A stretch of DNA of 64,000 nucleotides from Clostridia bacterium (GTDB taxonomy: Bacteria > Bacillota_A > Clostridia > Christensenellales > Aristaeellaceae): positions 62,001 through 126,000 of the forward strand of contig JAFWQM010000009.1 in NCBI GenBank assembly GCA_017509065.1. Reading direction: 5' to 3'. The notes beneath the pieces were generated by a model. The model had not been told where the DNA came from. It worked only from the letters and a program-made list of their open reading frames with translations, and did no database searches. Below are positions 28,432 through 35,528 of this stretch, in pieces. The stretch's first letter is position 1. Each line of letters starts with the position of its first letter. The position numbers were made by a program, and so were the translations under genes.

Positions 28432-28653
28432 ATGGAACGGGAAAAAATCGAAGATCAGATTACTGAAGAAGTGGTTGGTGGTTCTATCGTATTCAGTCCT
28501 GATCACAAGACCTGCGGGCTCAACTGCAACAATCAATGCAAGGTAAATAACTATGGCGGAGCGTTAAACTATATCTCCGAACACTATCAAACGATGAGCG
28601 AACAAGATATGATGAGAAACATGTGCGCCCAAGGCCTGATTACAAGGCTGTAA
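28432..28653 (+). CDS. Double-glycine precursor peptide C1
   Basis: A 73-residue peptide with a short acidic leader ending EEVVGG at 12-17 and a 56-residue core starting SIVFSPDHKTCGLNC. The core has CxxxCxxxC (28, 32, 36) and a fourth Cys at 65, and ends ITRL. The GG motif fits cleavage by the C39 peptidase of the exporter at 21606. AAGGAGG precedes the ATG. The core is almost identical to that of the next gene while the leaders differ. I do not recognise the family. Confidence 0.85.
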   Translation: MEREKIEDQITEEVVGGSIVFSPDHKTCGLNCNNQCKVNNYGGALNYISEHYQTMSEQDMMRNMCAQGLITRL

Positions 28654-28684
28654 AAAAGCGAGAAGAAAAAAGGAGGACAAAAAA

Positions 28685-28906
28685 ATGGCACGGGAAATGA
28701 TTAATGAACAGGATATTGAAAATGTGGTAGGCGGTTCCATCGTGTTCAGCCCGGATCACAAGACTTGCGGACTCAACTGCAACAACCAATGCAAGGTAAA
28801 TAACTATGGCGGAGCGTTAAACTATATCTCCGAACACTATCAAACGATGAGCGAACAAGAAATGATGAGAAACATGTGCGCTCAAGGCCTCATTACAAGA
28901 CTGTAA
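28685..28906 (+). CDS. Double-glycine precursor peptide C2 (tandem copy)
   Basis: A 73-residue peptide, 31 nt after C1. From residue 15 on it differs from C1 by one residue (E for D at 59), and the DNA from about 28795 to 28860 is identical to the C1 copy apart from position. The leader MAREMINEQDIENVVGG shares the GG and general acidity only. Four Cys at 28, 32, 36 and 65. AAAGGAGG upstream. Two copies with the same core and different leaders suggest recent duplication of the core or gene conversion. Confidence 0.85.
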   Translation: MAREMINEQDIENVVGGSIVFSPDHKTCGLNCNNQCKVNNYGGALNYISEHYQTMSEQEMMRNMCAQGLITRL

Positions 28907-28984
28907 GAGAAACAAGAATCAATTTGAACGTATCGGGTAGAGCGTTGCATCTACCCGATTCTTTCAGTAGAGGAGAAAACAACA

Positions 28985-29251
28985 GTGAAAACCAAGTACA
29001 CCTTAGAAAAAATGGAATTGGACGGGGAAATTGTCGCTGTGCCCGTTGGAGAAGGGGCCTCAGATTTACACGCAGTTCTCAATCTGAATGAAGAAGCCAT
29101 GCGTATTCTTGAACTACTCCGGGAGGACACCACCGAAGAACGCATCGTTGCCAAGTTGCTGACGGAATACGCGGGTACGGCGGAGGAAATTCAGCCCCTT
29201 GTTCACGCTTTTATCGACCAGCTTCGCCAGGAAGGGCTGCTGGAGGAATAA
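28985..29251 (+). CDS. PqqD-family RiPP recognition protein
   Basis: An 88-residue PqqD-like protein: an N-terminal three-stranded sheet (KTKYTLEKMELDGEIVAVP) and helices ending LRQEGLLEE, the usual winged RRE fold. PqqD proteins hold the precursor leader and present it to a radical SAM or other modifying enzyme. Start is GTG 28985 with GAGGAG upstream. It is placed after the double-glycine peptides, so those may be the peptides it binds, though the maturase upstream would be a shared partner. A terminator follows it. Confidence 0.85.
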   Translation: MKTKYTLEKMELDGEIVAVPVGEGASDLHAVLNLNEEAMRILELLREDTTEERIVAKLLTEYAGTAEEIQPLVHAFIDQLRQEGLLEE

Positions 29252-29258
29252 GCGATTT

Positions 29259-29289
29259 ACAGCATGAGTGGTTTTCTTCATGCTGTTTT
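29259..29289 (+). terminator. Terminator after the PqqD gene
   Basis: ACAGCATGA / TCATGCTGT form a nine-base stem followed by TTTTA on the plus strand. It divides the precursor/recognition genes from the kinase and peptidase genes. Confidence 0.7.
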
Positions 29290-29397
29290 ATCATGTTGGG
29301 GTACTATAAAAGGATTCCCCTTGAGGTCAATGTCGTCAACTTAAGAGAAAACAGCAAAGAAGTCGGAAGAGATACAATCAATCAGCACGCCCACTAT

Positions 29398-29536
29398 GTC
29401 ATCCCGACCGCAGTGGAGTGCCAGCGGAACGGAGTGGAGGGACCTGAAAGTTGGGTATTATGTTGCTTGATTGATGACGATACTTTCAGGTCCCTCGACT
29501 TCGGCTCGCGTTCCGCTCGCCTCCGCTCGGGATGAC
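29398..29536. repeat. 139-bp palindromic MITE-like element
   Basis: Terminal arms GTCATCCCGA and TCGGGATGAC are perfect inverses, and imperfect pairing continues inward through AGGGACCTGAAAG and CTTTCAGGTCCCT to a loop of about 30 nt. It contains the GTCATCCCGAGCGG-type end that is common in mobile palindromic units of gut Clostridia. An 80-codon open frame across it has no ribosome binding site and is only repeat sequence. It fills most of the 352-nt gap before the kinase gene. No flanking target-site duplication is obvious to me. Confidence 0.8.
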
Positions 29537-29603
29537 AATATTTTCTTTCATGTTTTAAAGCAACTTGGCGGAACAGTTACAAAATAAGAAGTAGTGTGAT
29601 AAT

Positions 29604-30332
29604 ATGGATTTTACCATTCGCATTGCCAATACAACCATCCTGATTCACAGCGTCTATCCGGGGCTTTATGTTACCTACAAGAATTTTCTGGTTGAGGATA
29701 TCGGCATCCCTGATTTGGAAATTCGCGTGGACGAGGATATGATCGCCGCCGAATATGAGCGGTTTGAGCAGGCGGGGGAACAGGTTCCCACTTTAAAGAT
29801 GGCGGAAAGCTATCTCGTTCAGCGGCGCATCGCGGAGGAACTGCTCAGCCGGGATACTATTCTGATGCACGGCGCTGTGGTAGCAGCGGACAAAGCTTGC
29901 TATATGTTTACAGCCCCGAGCGGAACCGGCAAAACCACCCACGTTCAGAAATGGCTGGTAAAGCATAACAATTCCTTTATCGTGAACGGAGATAAGCCGC
30001 TGATCAGGCTTACGGAAACCCAGGCAATCGCCTGCGGTACGCCCTGGTGCGGCAAGGAAAACCAGGGGGAAAACGCCATGGTGCCGCTGAAAGCCATCGT
30101 GCTGATGGAGCGGGGCGAGGGAAACAAGATGGAGGAAGTGACTTTCGGTCGGGCATTTCCCTTCCTGCTCCAGCAGACCTATCGCCCCAGCGACCCCGTA
30201 AAAATGAAAAAATCGCTCACCCTTCTGTCCAAGCTGAACGGCAGGGTTCGGTTTTACAGGTTTGTTTTCAATAATATGAAGGATGACGCTTTTTCCGTTT
30301 CTTATCAGGCGCTTACGGGGAATAACAAATGA
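29604..30332 (+). CDS. HprK-like P-loop kinase of the RiPP locus
   Basis: A 242-residue protein resembling the C-terminal half of HPr kinase and ATP-PEPCK-like kinases: LMHGAVV at 87-93, Walker A APSGTGKTT at 104-112, NGDKPLI at 128-134, and CGTPWCGKENQG near 144-155. The N-terminal 80 residues are not HprK-like. Stand-alone HprK homologues in some lasso-peptide clusters phosphorylate the peptide; here modification of one of the precursors is a fair inference, not shown. It overlaps the next gene by four bases (ATGA). The ribosome binding site is weak (AAGAAGTAG). Confidence 0.75.
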   Translation: MDFTIRIANTTILIHSVYPGLYVTYKNFLVEDIGIPDLEIRVDEDMIAAEYERFEQAGEQVPTLKMAESYLVQRRIAEELLSRDTILMHGAVVAADKACYMFTAPSGTGKTTHVQKWLVKHNNSFIVNGDKPLIRLTETQAIACGTPWCGKENQGENAMVPLKAIVLMERGEGNKMEEVTFGRAFPFLLQQTYRPSDPVKMKKSLTLLSKLNGRVRFYRFVFNNMKDDAFSVSYQALTGNNK

Positions 30333-30802
30333 AAAATTTCGTTACGCCAACAGTTCAGCGTGTAACATTCGAAGATATTCTTGAAAGAGACGGCGTGCTT
30401 GTCTATACCACCCGGGGCGTCAGTATGCGCCCGCTGCTTCGGCAGGGGCGGGACGTGGTGATGATCGAAAAGCCAAAAGAGCACTGGAAAAAATATGACG
30501 CAGTGCTTTTTTTGCGTAAAAACGGCCAGTATGTGCTGCACAGGATATTGAAGGTGTACCCGGACAGATGCTGGATCGTGGGCGACAACTGCATTTCCGG
30601 GGAGATGGTGCCAAATGACCGCATCATCGGGGTCATGACATCGGTGAAGCGCAACGGACGCGTGATCCGCCCCACAGATTGGCTTTATCGCGTGTATGTC
30701 CGTTTGTGGTGCGCTCCTTACCCAGTTCGGTTTTTCCTGCTGCGGGCTAAATGGCTGGCCTTTCGCGGACTGAGATTTGTAAAGAGGAAGCTGTTCGGAT
30801 GA
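30329..30802 (+). CDS. S24/S26-like signal peptidase of the RiPP locus
   Basis: A 157-residue peptidase-like protein: GVSMRPLL places a nucleophile at S32, YVLHRIL puts H71 where bacterial signal peptidase I has Lys (as in SipW/archaeal Ser-His types), and WIVGDNC at 83-88 is the conserved GDN. There is no N-terminal TM; only a partly hydrophobic C-terminal stretch (YRVYVRLWCAPYPVRFFLL) could touch the membrane. Translationally coupled to the kinase. It may trim the leaders of the Cys-rich peptides, which lack double glycine (inference). SOS-type S24 repressor features such as an HTH are absent. Confidence 0.72.
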   Translation: MKNFVTPTVQRVTFEDILERDGVLVYTTRGVSMRPLLRQGRDVVMIEKPKEHWKKYDAVLFLRKNGQYVLHRILKVYPDRCWIVGDNCISGEMVPNDRIIGVMTSVKRNGRVIRPTDWLYRVYVRLWCAPYPVRFFLLRAKWLAFRGLRFVKRKLFG

Positions 30803-30877
30803 ACGGTTCCCCAGGTCATTAACTGCAGTACGTGCTGGCGTATCATTCGTTCACCGGGGAGAAAACAGACTGCTGAA

Positions 30878-30906
30878 CCGGGCTTTTCGCAAGCCCGGCT
30901 CTTTTT
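30878..30906 (+). terminator. Terminator of the RiPP locus
   Basis: CCGGGCTT / AAGCCCGG with a TTTCG-type loop, followed by CTCTTTTT on the plus strand. It closes the locus before the STAS genes. Confidence 0.88.
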
Positions 30907-30923
30907 GCTTGTGCAAAAAAGGC

Positions 30924-30951
30924 TTTACAAAAAAAATTTCGTATGTATAAT
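30924..30951 (+). promoter_or_regulatory. Promoter of the STAS/RsbW operon
   Basis: TTTACA (30924-30929), 16-nt A/T-rich spacer, TATAAT (30946-30951). The leader is about 110 nt to the GTG at 31071. Confidence 0.65.
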
Positions 30952-31070
30952 ATAGATGGATGTTTATGTGCTGGCTGTCCAATTATCTGCCGATTGTGCC
31001 CGGATGGGCGAAGAATCGCGTAGGTTTAAAACGTGCTGTCCGCGTACCGAAACAGGAAGGAGGAACAAAC

Positions 31071-31367
31071 GTGATCCAGAGAGAGGGAGATAAATGCACC
31101 GTCATTCCGGTTGGCCGCATTGACACCAATTCCGCAGCGCAGTTTGCGGAAGAAATGGACCAAGCGCTGCCCGGGACCCGGGAATTGGTGCTGGATTGTT
31201 CCCGGCTCGAATACATTTCCAGCTCAGGCTTGAAGGTGGTGCTCAAGGGGATCAAAGCCATGTATGAGCAAGGGGAAATGCGCATCATCAATGTAAGCGA
31301 CGCGATCTATGAAGTCCTGAAAATCACCGGATTCCTCGGTGTCTGCGACGTGGAAACACGGGCCTAA
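31071..31367 (+). CDS. STAS-domain anti-sigma-factor antagonist (first of two)
   Basis: A 98-residue SpoIIAA/RsbV-like protein. The loop with the phosphorylatable Ser is YISSSGLKVVLKGIK near residues 54-68, following the strand LVLDCSRL. In its dephosphorylated form such a protein captures the RsbW-like kinase and frees the kinase's target. Start set at GTG 31071 because AGGAGGA lies just before it; the open frame to the left has no such site. Its divergence from the next STAS protein suggests that they answer to different inputs or kinases. Confidence 0.88.
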   Translation: MIQREGDKCTVIPVGRIDTNSAAQFAEEMDQALPGTRELVLDCSRLEYISSSGLKVVLKGIKAMYEQGEMRIINVSDAIYEVLKITGFLGVCDVETRA

Positions 31368-31412
31368 AACCAACTGCTTGCCATTATATCTTACAGAAAA
31401 GGAGCTTATACT

Positions 31413-31712
31413 ATGAACATCGTAAAGAATCAAAAAGACACCACTCTGACCATCAACCTGGAAGGCCGCCTGGATACCTCCACTTCTCCGCAGCTGGAAA
31501 ACGAACTGCGCTCCTCTTTGAATGGAATCACCAATCTGGTTTTTGATTTGGTAAAGCTGGATTACATTTCTTCCGCCGGGCTGCGCGTGCTGCTCTCCGC
31601 GCAGAAAACCATGAATAAGCAGGGGGAAATGGAAATCTGCAACGTGAAGCCCGAAATCATGGAGATTTTTGAAGTGACGGGGTTCGTGGATATTCTGACG
31701 ATCCGGGAATAA
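31413..31712 (+). CDS. STAS-domain anti-sigma-factor antagonist (second of two)
   Basis: A 99-residue STAS protein, TLTINLEGRLDTSTSPQLE at the N-terminus and DYISSAGLRVLLSAQK holding the regulatory Ser pair. It closely matches RsbV/SpoIIAA in length. AAAGGAG precedes the ATG. Placed 45 nt after the first STAS gene and upstream of an RsbW-like kinase, it completes a partner-switching set; the PP2C phosphatase at 35651 is the plausible reactivating enzyme. Confidence 0.92.
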   Translation: MNIVKNQKDTTLTINLEGRLDTSTSPQLENELRSSLNGITNLVFDLVKLDYISSAGLRVLLSAQKTMNKQGEMEICNVKPEIMEIFEVTGFVDILTIRE

Positions 31713-31754
31713 GCGCAGAACCCACCGGTATTTCGTGTGGGAGAAATAGGATTT

Positions 31755-31982
31755 ATGATAGCGACAGAAAAGATCACGTTCGCGCAAAAGCACCGGATCG
31801 ACAGCATTCGCGCGGCGTTCAGCCATCCTTCAGAATCCCACTCCTTCGCGTCTCTGTTTCTGTGGCAGCAGGATATGGGCCTGACAATCCGGCTGGAGGA
31901 GGAAGAGCCGCTTTGTTTGATTTATGCCCGGGACGAGGATGTTGATATGTTATGCAGGAGGAGAGAAGAAGACCATGAATGA
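31755..31982 (+). CDS. DUF2156 N-terminal-like fragment (possible gene remnant)
   Basis: A 75-residue frame whose first 50 residues (ITFAQKHRID..., SHSFASLFLWQQDMGLTI) look like the start of DUF2156 (GNAT-like, phosphatidylglycerol lysyltransferase type) proteins, which are normally about 300 residues. The rest of that domain is absent, and the frame runs 8 bases into the next gene. It is either a remnant or a small protein kept for translational coupling. AGGA is four bases before the ATG; a GTG start at 31737 would add six residues. Confidence 0.5.
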   Translation: MIATEKITFAQKHRIDSIRAAFSHPSESHSFASLFLWQQDMGLTIRLEEEEPLCLIYARDEDVDMLCRRREEDHE

Positions 31983-32382
31983 GTTGACCTTGGACGCGAA
32001 AGTGGAAAATTTGGACAAGGTACTTGAGTTTGTGGATAAGTTCCTTGAAGAAATGGACTGCCCTCCGAAAACGCAGATGCAGATCGACATCGCGGTGGAA
32101 GAGCTGTTTGTGAACATCGCCCACTACGCCTATACCCCGGAAGTGGGCGAGGCGACGATTCGGATCGAAACCGAAGAGGCTCCCGCGTCCGTGTCCATCA
32201 CCTTTATTGACCGCGGTATCCCTTACGATCCGCTGGCCAAGGCTGATCCGGATATTACGCTATCCGTCCAGGAAAGGCAAATCGGCGGTCTGGGCATCTA
32301 CATGGTGAAAAAGAGCATGAGCGATATGAGATATGAATATAAGGATGGGCAGAATATCCTGACGATTCAAAAAAACATCTGA
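31975..32382 (+). CDS. RsbW/SpoIIAB-like anti-sigma serine kinase
   Basis: A 135-residue GHKL ATPase. The N box VEELFVNIAHYAY, G1 box FIDRGIPYDPL and G2 box GGLGIYMVKK are all in place. Such kinases bind either a target (a sigma factor or output protein) or a STAS protein, which they phosphorylate on Ser. GGAGGAGAG precedes the ATG. No sigma factor gene lies nearby, so the target is unknown. Overlaps the DUF2156-like fragment by 8 bases. Confidence 0.92.
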   Translation: MNELTLDAKVENLDKVLEFVDKFLEEMDCPPKTQMQIDIAVEELFVNIAHYAYTPEVGEATIRIETEEAPASVSITFIDRGIPYDPLAKADPDITLSVQERQIGGLGIYMVKKSMSDMRYEYKDGQNILTIQKNI

Positions 32383-32433
32383 CGGGGCAGATATTAAAAA
32401 CGCTTGAAGGGTTTATCTGCACTCTCTGAATGA

Positions 32434-32480
32434 CAATGCCGCTGGTAAGATCGGGAAGATCAAACCAGCGGCATTGTTTT
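32434..32480 (+). terminator. Terminator of the STAS/RsbW operon
   Basis: CAATGCCGCTGGT pairs perfectly with ACCAGCGGCATTG, followed by TTTT on the plus strand. It lies between the convergent RsbW and nitroreductase genes. Confidence 0.88.
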
Positions 32481-32507
32481 GACAGATTATTGAGAGTGGA
32501 AGAATTT

Positions 32508-33107
32508 TTACCGGATATAGTTGACCTTTGTTTCCATATCCGCACGGACGGAAGCGCTTGTCGTGGCATCCGCGTCCGCGTGCCCGATCAGCAGCACCGC
32601 CACGGCAGTATAATCAGTGCTTACGCCCAGTTTTTCACAGATTTCATCGTGGCGCTCACCGTTCAGCGTCATCGTCGGCGCGGACACGATCTTGGTGGCA
32701 TACCCCAGGGCGTTGGCCGCGATCACCATGTTTTCACAGGCCAAACCGCAGTCAAAGTCGGGATTGGGAGATTTGCTGTCGTTCACTTTATAGAGAATGA
32801 TGGCGGCGGGAGAGGCGCCCAGGGAAGCTCGCTGTCCGCCTTTGCTTCCGCCGATATCCAGCATAACGTCTTTGTTTGTGATGATGGCAAAATACCAGGG
32901 CTGCTGGTTGATGGCGCTGGCAGCGGCAAGGCCCGAGCGGACGATGGATTCCAAATCCGCATCTTCTACGGGTTCATTGGAAAAAACCTGCGTCGTGGCA
33001 ACGCTGCTAATCAGGGTATCCGTATCTTCCGCCAGCACGGAAGAGCAGACGGACAGGCACATCAACAGCGCCAGAAGCAGGGCAAGCAGTTTTGATTTCA
33101 TAGGCAT
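32508..33107 (-). CDS. Exported nitroreductase-family protein
   Basis: A 199-residue protein with the fold pattern of the flavin-dependent nitroreductase family: AAASAINQQPWYFAII near 52-67 (FMN-binding), GASPAAIILYK, and GLACENMVIAANALGYAT (helix at the dimer interface). Unusually, it begins with a clear signal peptide (MPMKSKLLALLLALL..., cleavage after SVLA at 26). Relatives are cytoplasmic FMN/NAD(P)H enzymes, so an exported form implies an extracellular flavin or a different reductant. No ApbE-type flavinylation site is evident. It is alone between two terminators. Confidence 0.85.
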   Translation of the reverse strand: MPMKSKLLALLLALLMCLSVCSSVLAEDTDTLISSVATTQVFSNEPVEDADLESIVRSGLAAASAINQQPWYFAIITNKDVMLDIGGSKGGQRASLGASPAAIILYKVNDSKSPNPDFDCGLACENMVIAANALGYATKIVSAPTMTLNGERHDEICEKLGVSTDYTAVAVLLIGHADADATTSASVRADMETKVNYIR

Positions 33108-33269
33108 GAGGGACGCTTCCTTTCCATTTTATCGTTTTTTTGTCAACCGTGATTCACCGCTCACGGAAAAGCGGATGCGCCGGTTTTCCTCCGGTACATC
33201 CAAAGGATAAACCCCGTACCTTATGACAGTCTTAAGCGTATGTGAAAAACCGTGAAGAATCTGTAAACG

Positions 33270-34508
33270 TCAGGACGCGGACAGCGGCAGATGCACCGCC
33301 ACCTGAAACATACTGCTGCCCAGATAGGAAACTGCAATGCCGCCATTGCACATATCCGCCACGCTTTTCGCGGTGGAAAGGCCGATGCCCGTGCCGCCGG
33401 TTTTCCGGGAGCGCGCCGTATCGCCGCGGGTAAAGCGGTCCAGCAGCCTTTCGGGAGCGATCTGCGGCAGCGAATCCACCGTATTGCTGATTTCCAAACG
33501 CAGCATTTTCTTTTCCTGTTCCGCTTTGATCCAAACGTTCCCGCCCGCCGGGGTATACTGCATTGCGTTGTCCAGCAGGGCATGGATCATCTGGCTGATC
33601 ACCTCATGATCCGCCAAAACGCGCAGCCCCGGCTTGATATCTGTTTCAAGCTTCAGCTCTTTTTGCGTTACGGTTTCCTGATAGATGGCCAGCTCATCTT
33701 CCAGTTTCTTGGAGAAATCAATAACTTCCGTTTTGTCTGACCATTGCTTTTCATCCAGCTTCGCCAACAGCAGAAGCTGCTTGACCAGGCTTTCCAGCCG
33801 ATCCACCTGGCCCCGGATGTTGCCGCTCCAGTTGCTTTTCCCCTGCAGAAGCTCCATCACGTCCAGATTGGATCGGATCACGGCCACGGGCGTTTTCAGC
33901 TCATGTCCTGCGTCAGTGATGAACTGCTTTTGCTTTTCAGCGTTCGCCACCAGCATGGACGCGGCACGGGAGCTGACCGGCAGCAGGATCAGGAACAGCA
34001 GGGCCAGCAGCGCAGCCCCGATCAGCAGTGCGTTACGAAGTACCGAAAACAGGGTTTGCAGCTGGATGGTGATATTCATCAGGATGATACGCAGGCTGCC
34101 ATCCTCGTTTTCCTGAAGCGCGAATTTGAAGCTGTCCAGCCTTCCGCTCTCTTTCCCAGTTGCGAGGATGCGCCGCACATATTCCTGGATATCGCTTTCG
34201 GTATCGTCCAGAAAACCGCGCACCTCGGAGGACAGTACCGTGCCGTCTTTCTGCGCCGTGATGTCATAGAAGGACGAAGGAAACATCATTTGACCGGGCA
34301 TCGGATCAAAGCCATCCGGTCGTCTGATGCCGCCCATAGGATACTCCACGGGTTCCTGCGGGTTGATAAGTGACTGCACCGTCCGGTCGGTTTCCCTGTC
34401 CATCTGCAGATAACTGAACAGAAAAACGCCGCCGATCACAAGAACCAGCAGAATCAGAAAAGCCAGCATGGAAACGCTGATCAGGCGTCTGCGGTAATAC
34501 TTTTTCAT
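33270..34508 (-). CDS. Two-component sensor histidine kinase
   Basis: A 412-residue membrane kinase: TM1 about 14-33, an extracellular sensor of about 120 residues, TM2 about 158-178, then the DHp domain with phosphoacceptor H202 in DAGHELKTPVAV, and a GHKL domain with N box LLDNAMQYTPAG, and G boxes ending GTGIGLSTAKSV near 385. It overlaps the response regulator gene by four bases (ATGA), so both are made together. The sensor region does not match a domain I know, so the signal is unknown. Confidence 0.93.
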   Translation of the reverse strand: MKKYYRRRLISVSMLAFLILLVLVIGGVFLFSYLQMDRETDRTVQSLINPQEPVEYPMGGIRRPDGFDPMPGQMMFPSSFYDITAQKDGTVLSSEVRGFLDDTESDIQEYVRRILATGKESGRLDSFKFALQENEDGSLRIILMNITIQLQTLFSVLRNALLIGAALLALLFLILLPVSSRAASMLVANAEKQKQFITDAGHELKTPVAVIRSNLDVMELLQGKSNWSGNIRGQVDRLESLVKQLLLLAKLDEKQWSDKTEVIDFSKKLEDELAIYQETVTQKELKLETDIKPGLRVLADHEVISQMIHALLDNAMQYTPAGGNVWIKAEQEKKMLRLEISNTVDSLPQIAPERLLDRFTRGDTARSRKTGGTGIGLSTAKSVADMCNGGIAVSYLGSSMFQVAVHLPLSAS

Positions 34509-35179
34509 GACTCCGCCTCCAGCGCGTAGCCCACGCCGCGCTTTGAGCGAATTTCAACCGGCGCTCCCAACGCGCTGATTTTTTTGCGCAGATAGGATAT
34601 ATGCACCCACACCGTGCCTTGCTCCGATATGCTGTCCATGCCCCAAACGCGGTCCAACAGCGTATCCGCGGAAAAATATATGCCCGGATTATTCATCAGC
34701 AGCTCCATCAACTGATACTCCCGGCGGCTCAGGGAAAAGCTGCCTTCGCCGAAGGAGAGCAAGCAGGTATCGGAAGATAATTCCAGCCCGCCAAAGGAGA
34801 GCTTATCCGCATGCCATGTATCTCTTCTGCGAAGCATCGCCCGGACACGGGCCAGCAGCTCGGTCATGGCAAAAGGCTTGGGCAGATAATCGTCCGCTCC
34901 TTTTTCCAGACCCAAAACGCGGTCTTCCAGTTCTCCTTTCGCGGTCAGCAGAAGAACAGGCATGTTTTTCCCTTCCCTCCGCAGGCGGGCAAGCACGGAC
35001 AGCCCATCCATTCCTGGCATCATAATATCCAGCACCAGGCCGTCGTACGCCTGCGCGCTGGCCTGATGATAAGCGTCCATTCCGTCATCCACCCAATCCA
35101 CGGTGTATTGATGGTATTGGAGAAAAGCCACGATCGCCTCCGCCATGGCCGGTTCATCCTCGGCAAGCAGGATCCGCAT
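34505..35179 (-). CDS. OmpR/PhoB-family response regulator
   Basis: A 224-residue regulator: receiver domain with E7/D8, phosphoacceptor D51 in LVLDIMMPG, T79 and K101 (LPKPF), then a winged-helix DNA-binding domain (about 130-222, LSRREYQLMELLMNN and SYLRKKI). The start is ATG 35179 with AGAGGA upstream; a preceding in-frame start would add three residues. It is first in the two-gene operon, ahead of the histidine kinase. Direct CTTAG/CTTAA repeats 11 nt apart at 35252 and 35263 are a possible site for autoregulation. Confidence 0.95.
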   Translation of the reverse strand: MRILLAEDEPAMAEAIVAFLQYHQYTVDWVDDGMDAYHQASAQAYDGLVLDIMMPGMDGLSVLARLRREGKNMPVLLLTAKGELEDRVLGLEKGADDYLPKPFAMTELLARVRAMLRRRDTWHADKLSFGGLELSSDTCLLSFGEGSFSLSRREYQLMELLMNNPGIYFSADTLLDRVWGMDSISEQGTVWVHISYLRKKISALGAPVEIRSKRGVGYALEAES

Positions 35180-35379
35180 GAAGATCATCCTCTTTCACAT
35201 CTCGAAATTCCGGAGAGCATTCCGCATCCTTTGGTATAATAAAGGCATCGCCTTAGAATAGTCTTAACCGATGCATTTCTTAGGGGTTTGAACAAAAGTA
35301 TTATACAAAACCTTATCATAAATCGCAAGGAGCAAAGAGAATGATTGAGGCTTTTTACGGAAGTTTATGGACGGCATTG

Positions 35380-35485
35380 CCCTCTCCGCCCCTGCGGGGT
35401 ACTTCTCCCAAAAGGAGAGGCAAGAGGTTGGGCTGCCATCCTTGGCTCCCCCTTTAGGAGTGCTGGCGCGCAGCGCCTGAGAGGG
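35380..35485. repeat. Dispersed CCCTCTC...GAGAGGG palindromic repeat, copy 1
   Basis: Begins CCCTCTCCGCC and ends GCCTGAGAGGG; inside are a CTCCC..GGAG stem, CTTGGCTCCCCCTTTA and GCTGGCGCGCAGCGCCTGAGAGGG. The same order of parts is found at 47973-48067. It is a small extragenic palindromic element of the type common in gut Clostridia. Confidence 0.85.
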
Positions 35486-35528
35486 TTTCTATAGGGACGT
35501 GGGATCACAGATTCACTCCGAACGCAAA

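Noticed and set aside
29293..29535. 80-codon frame between PqqD and the kinase
   Set aside because: It is a reading through the palindromic element at 29398-29536 and lacks a ribosome binding site.
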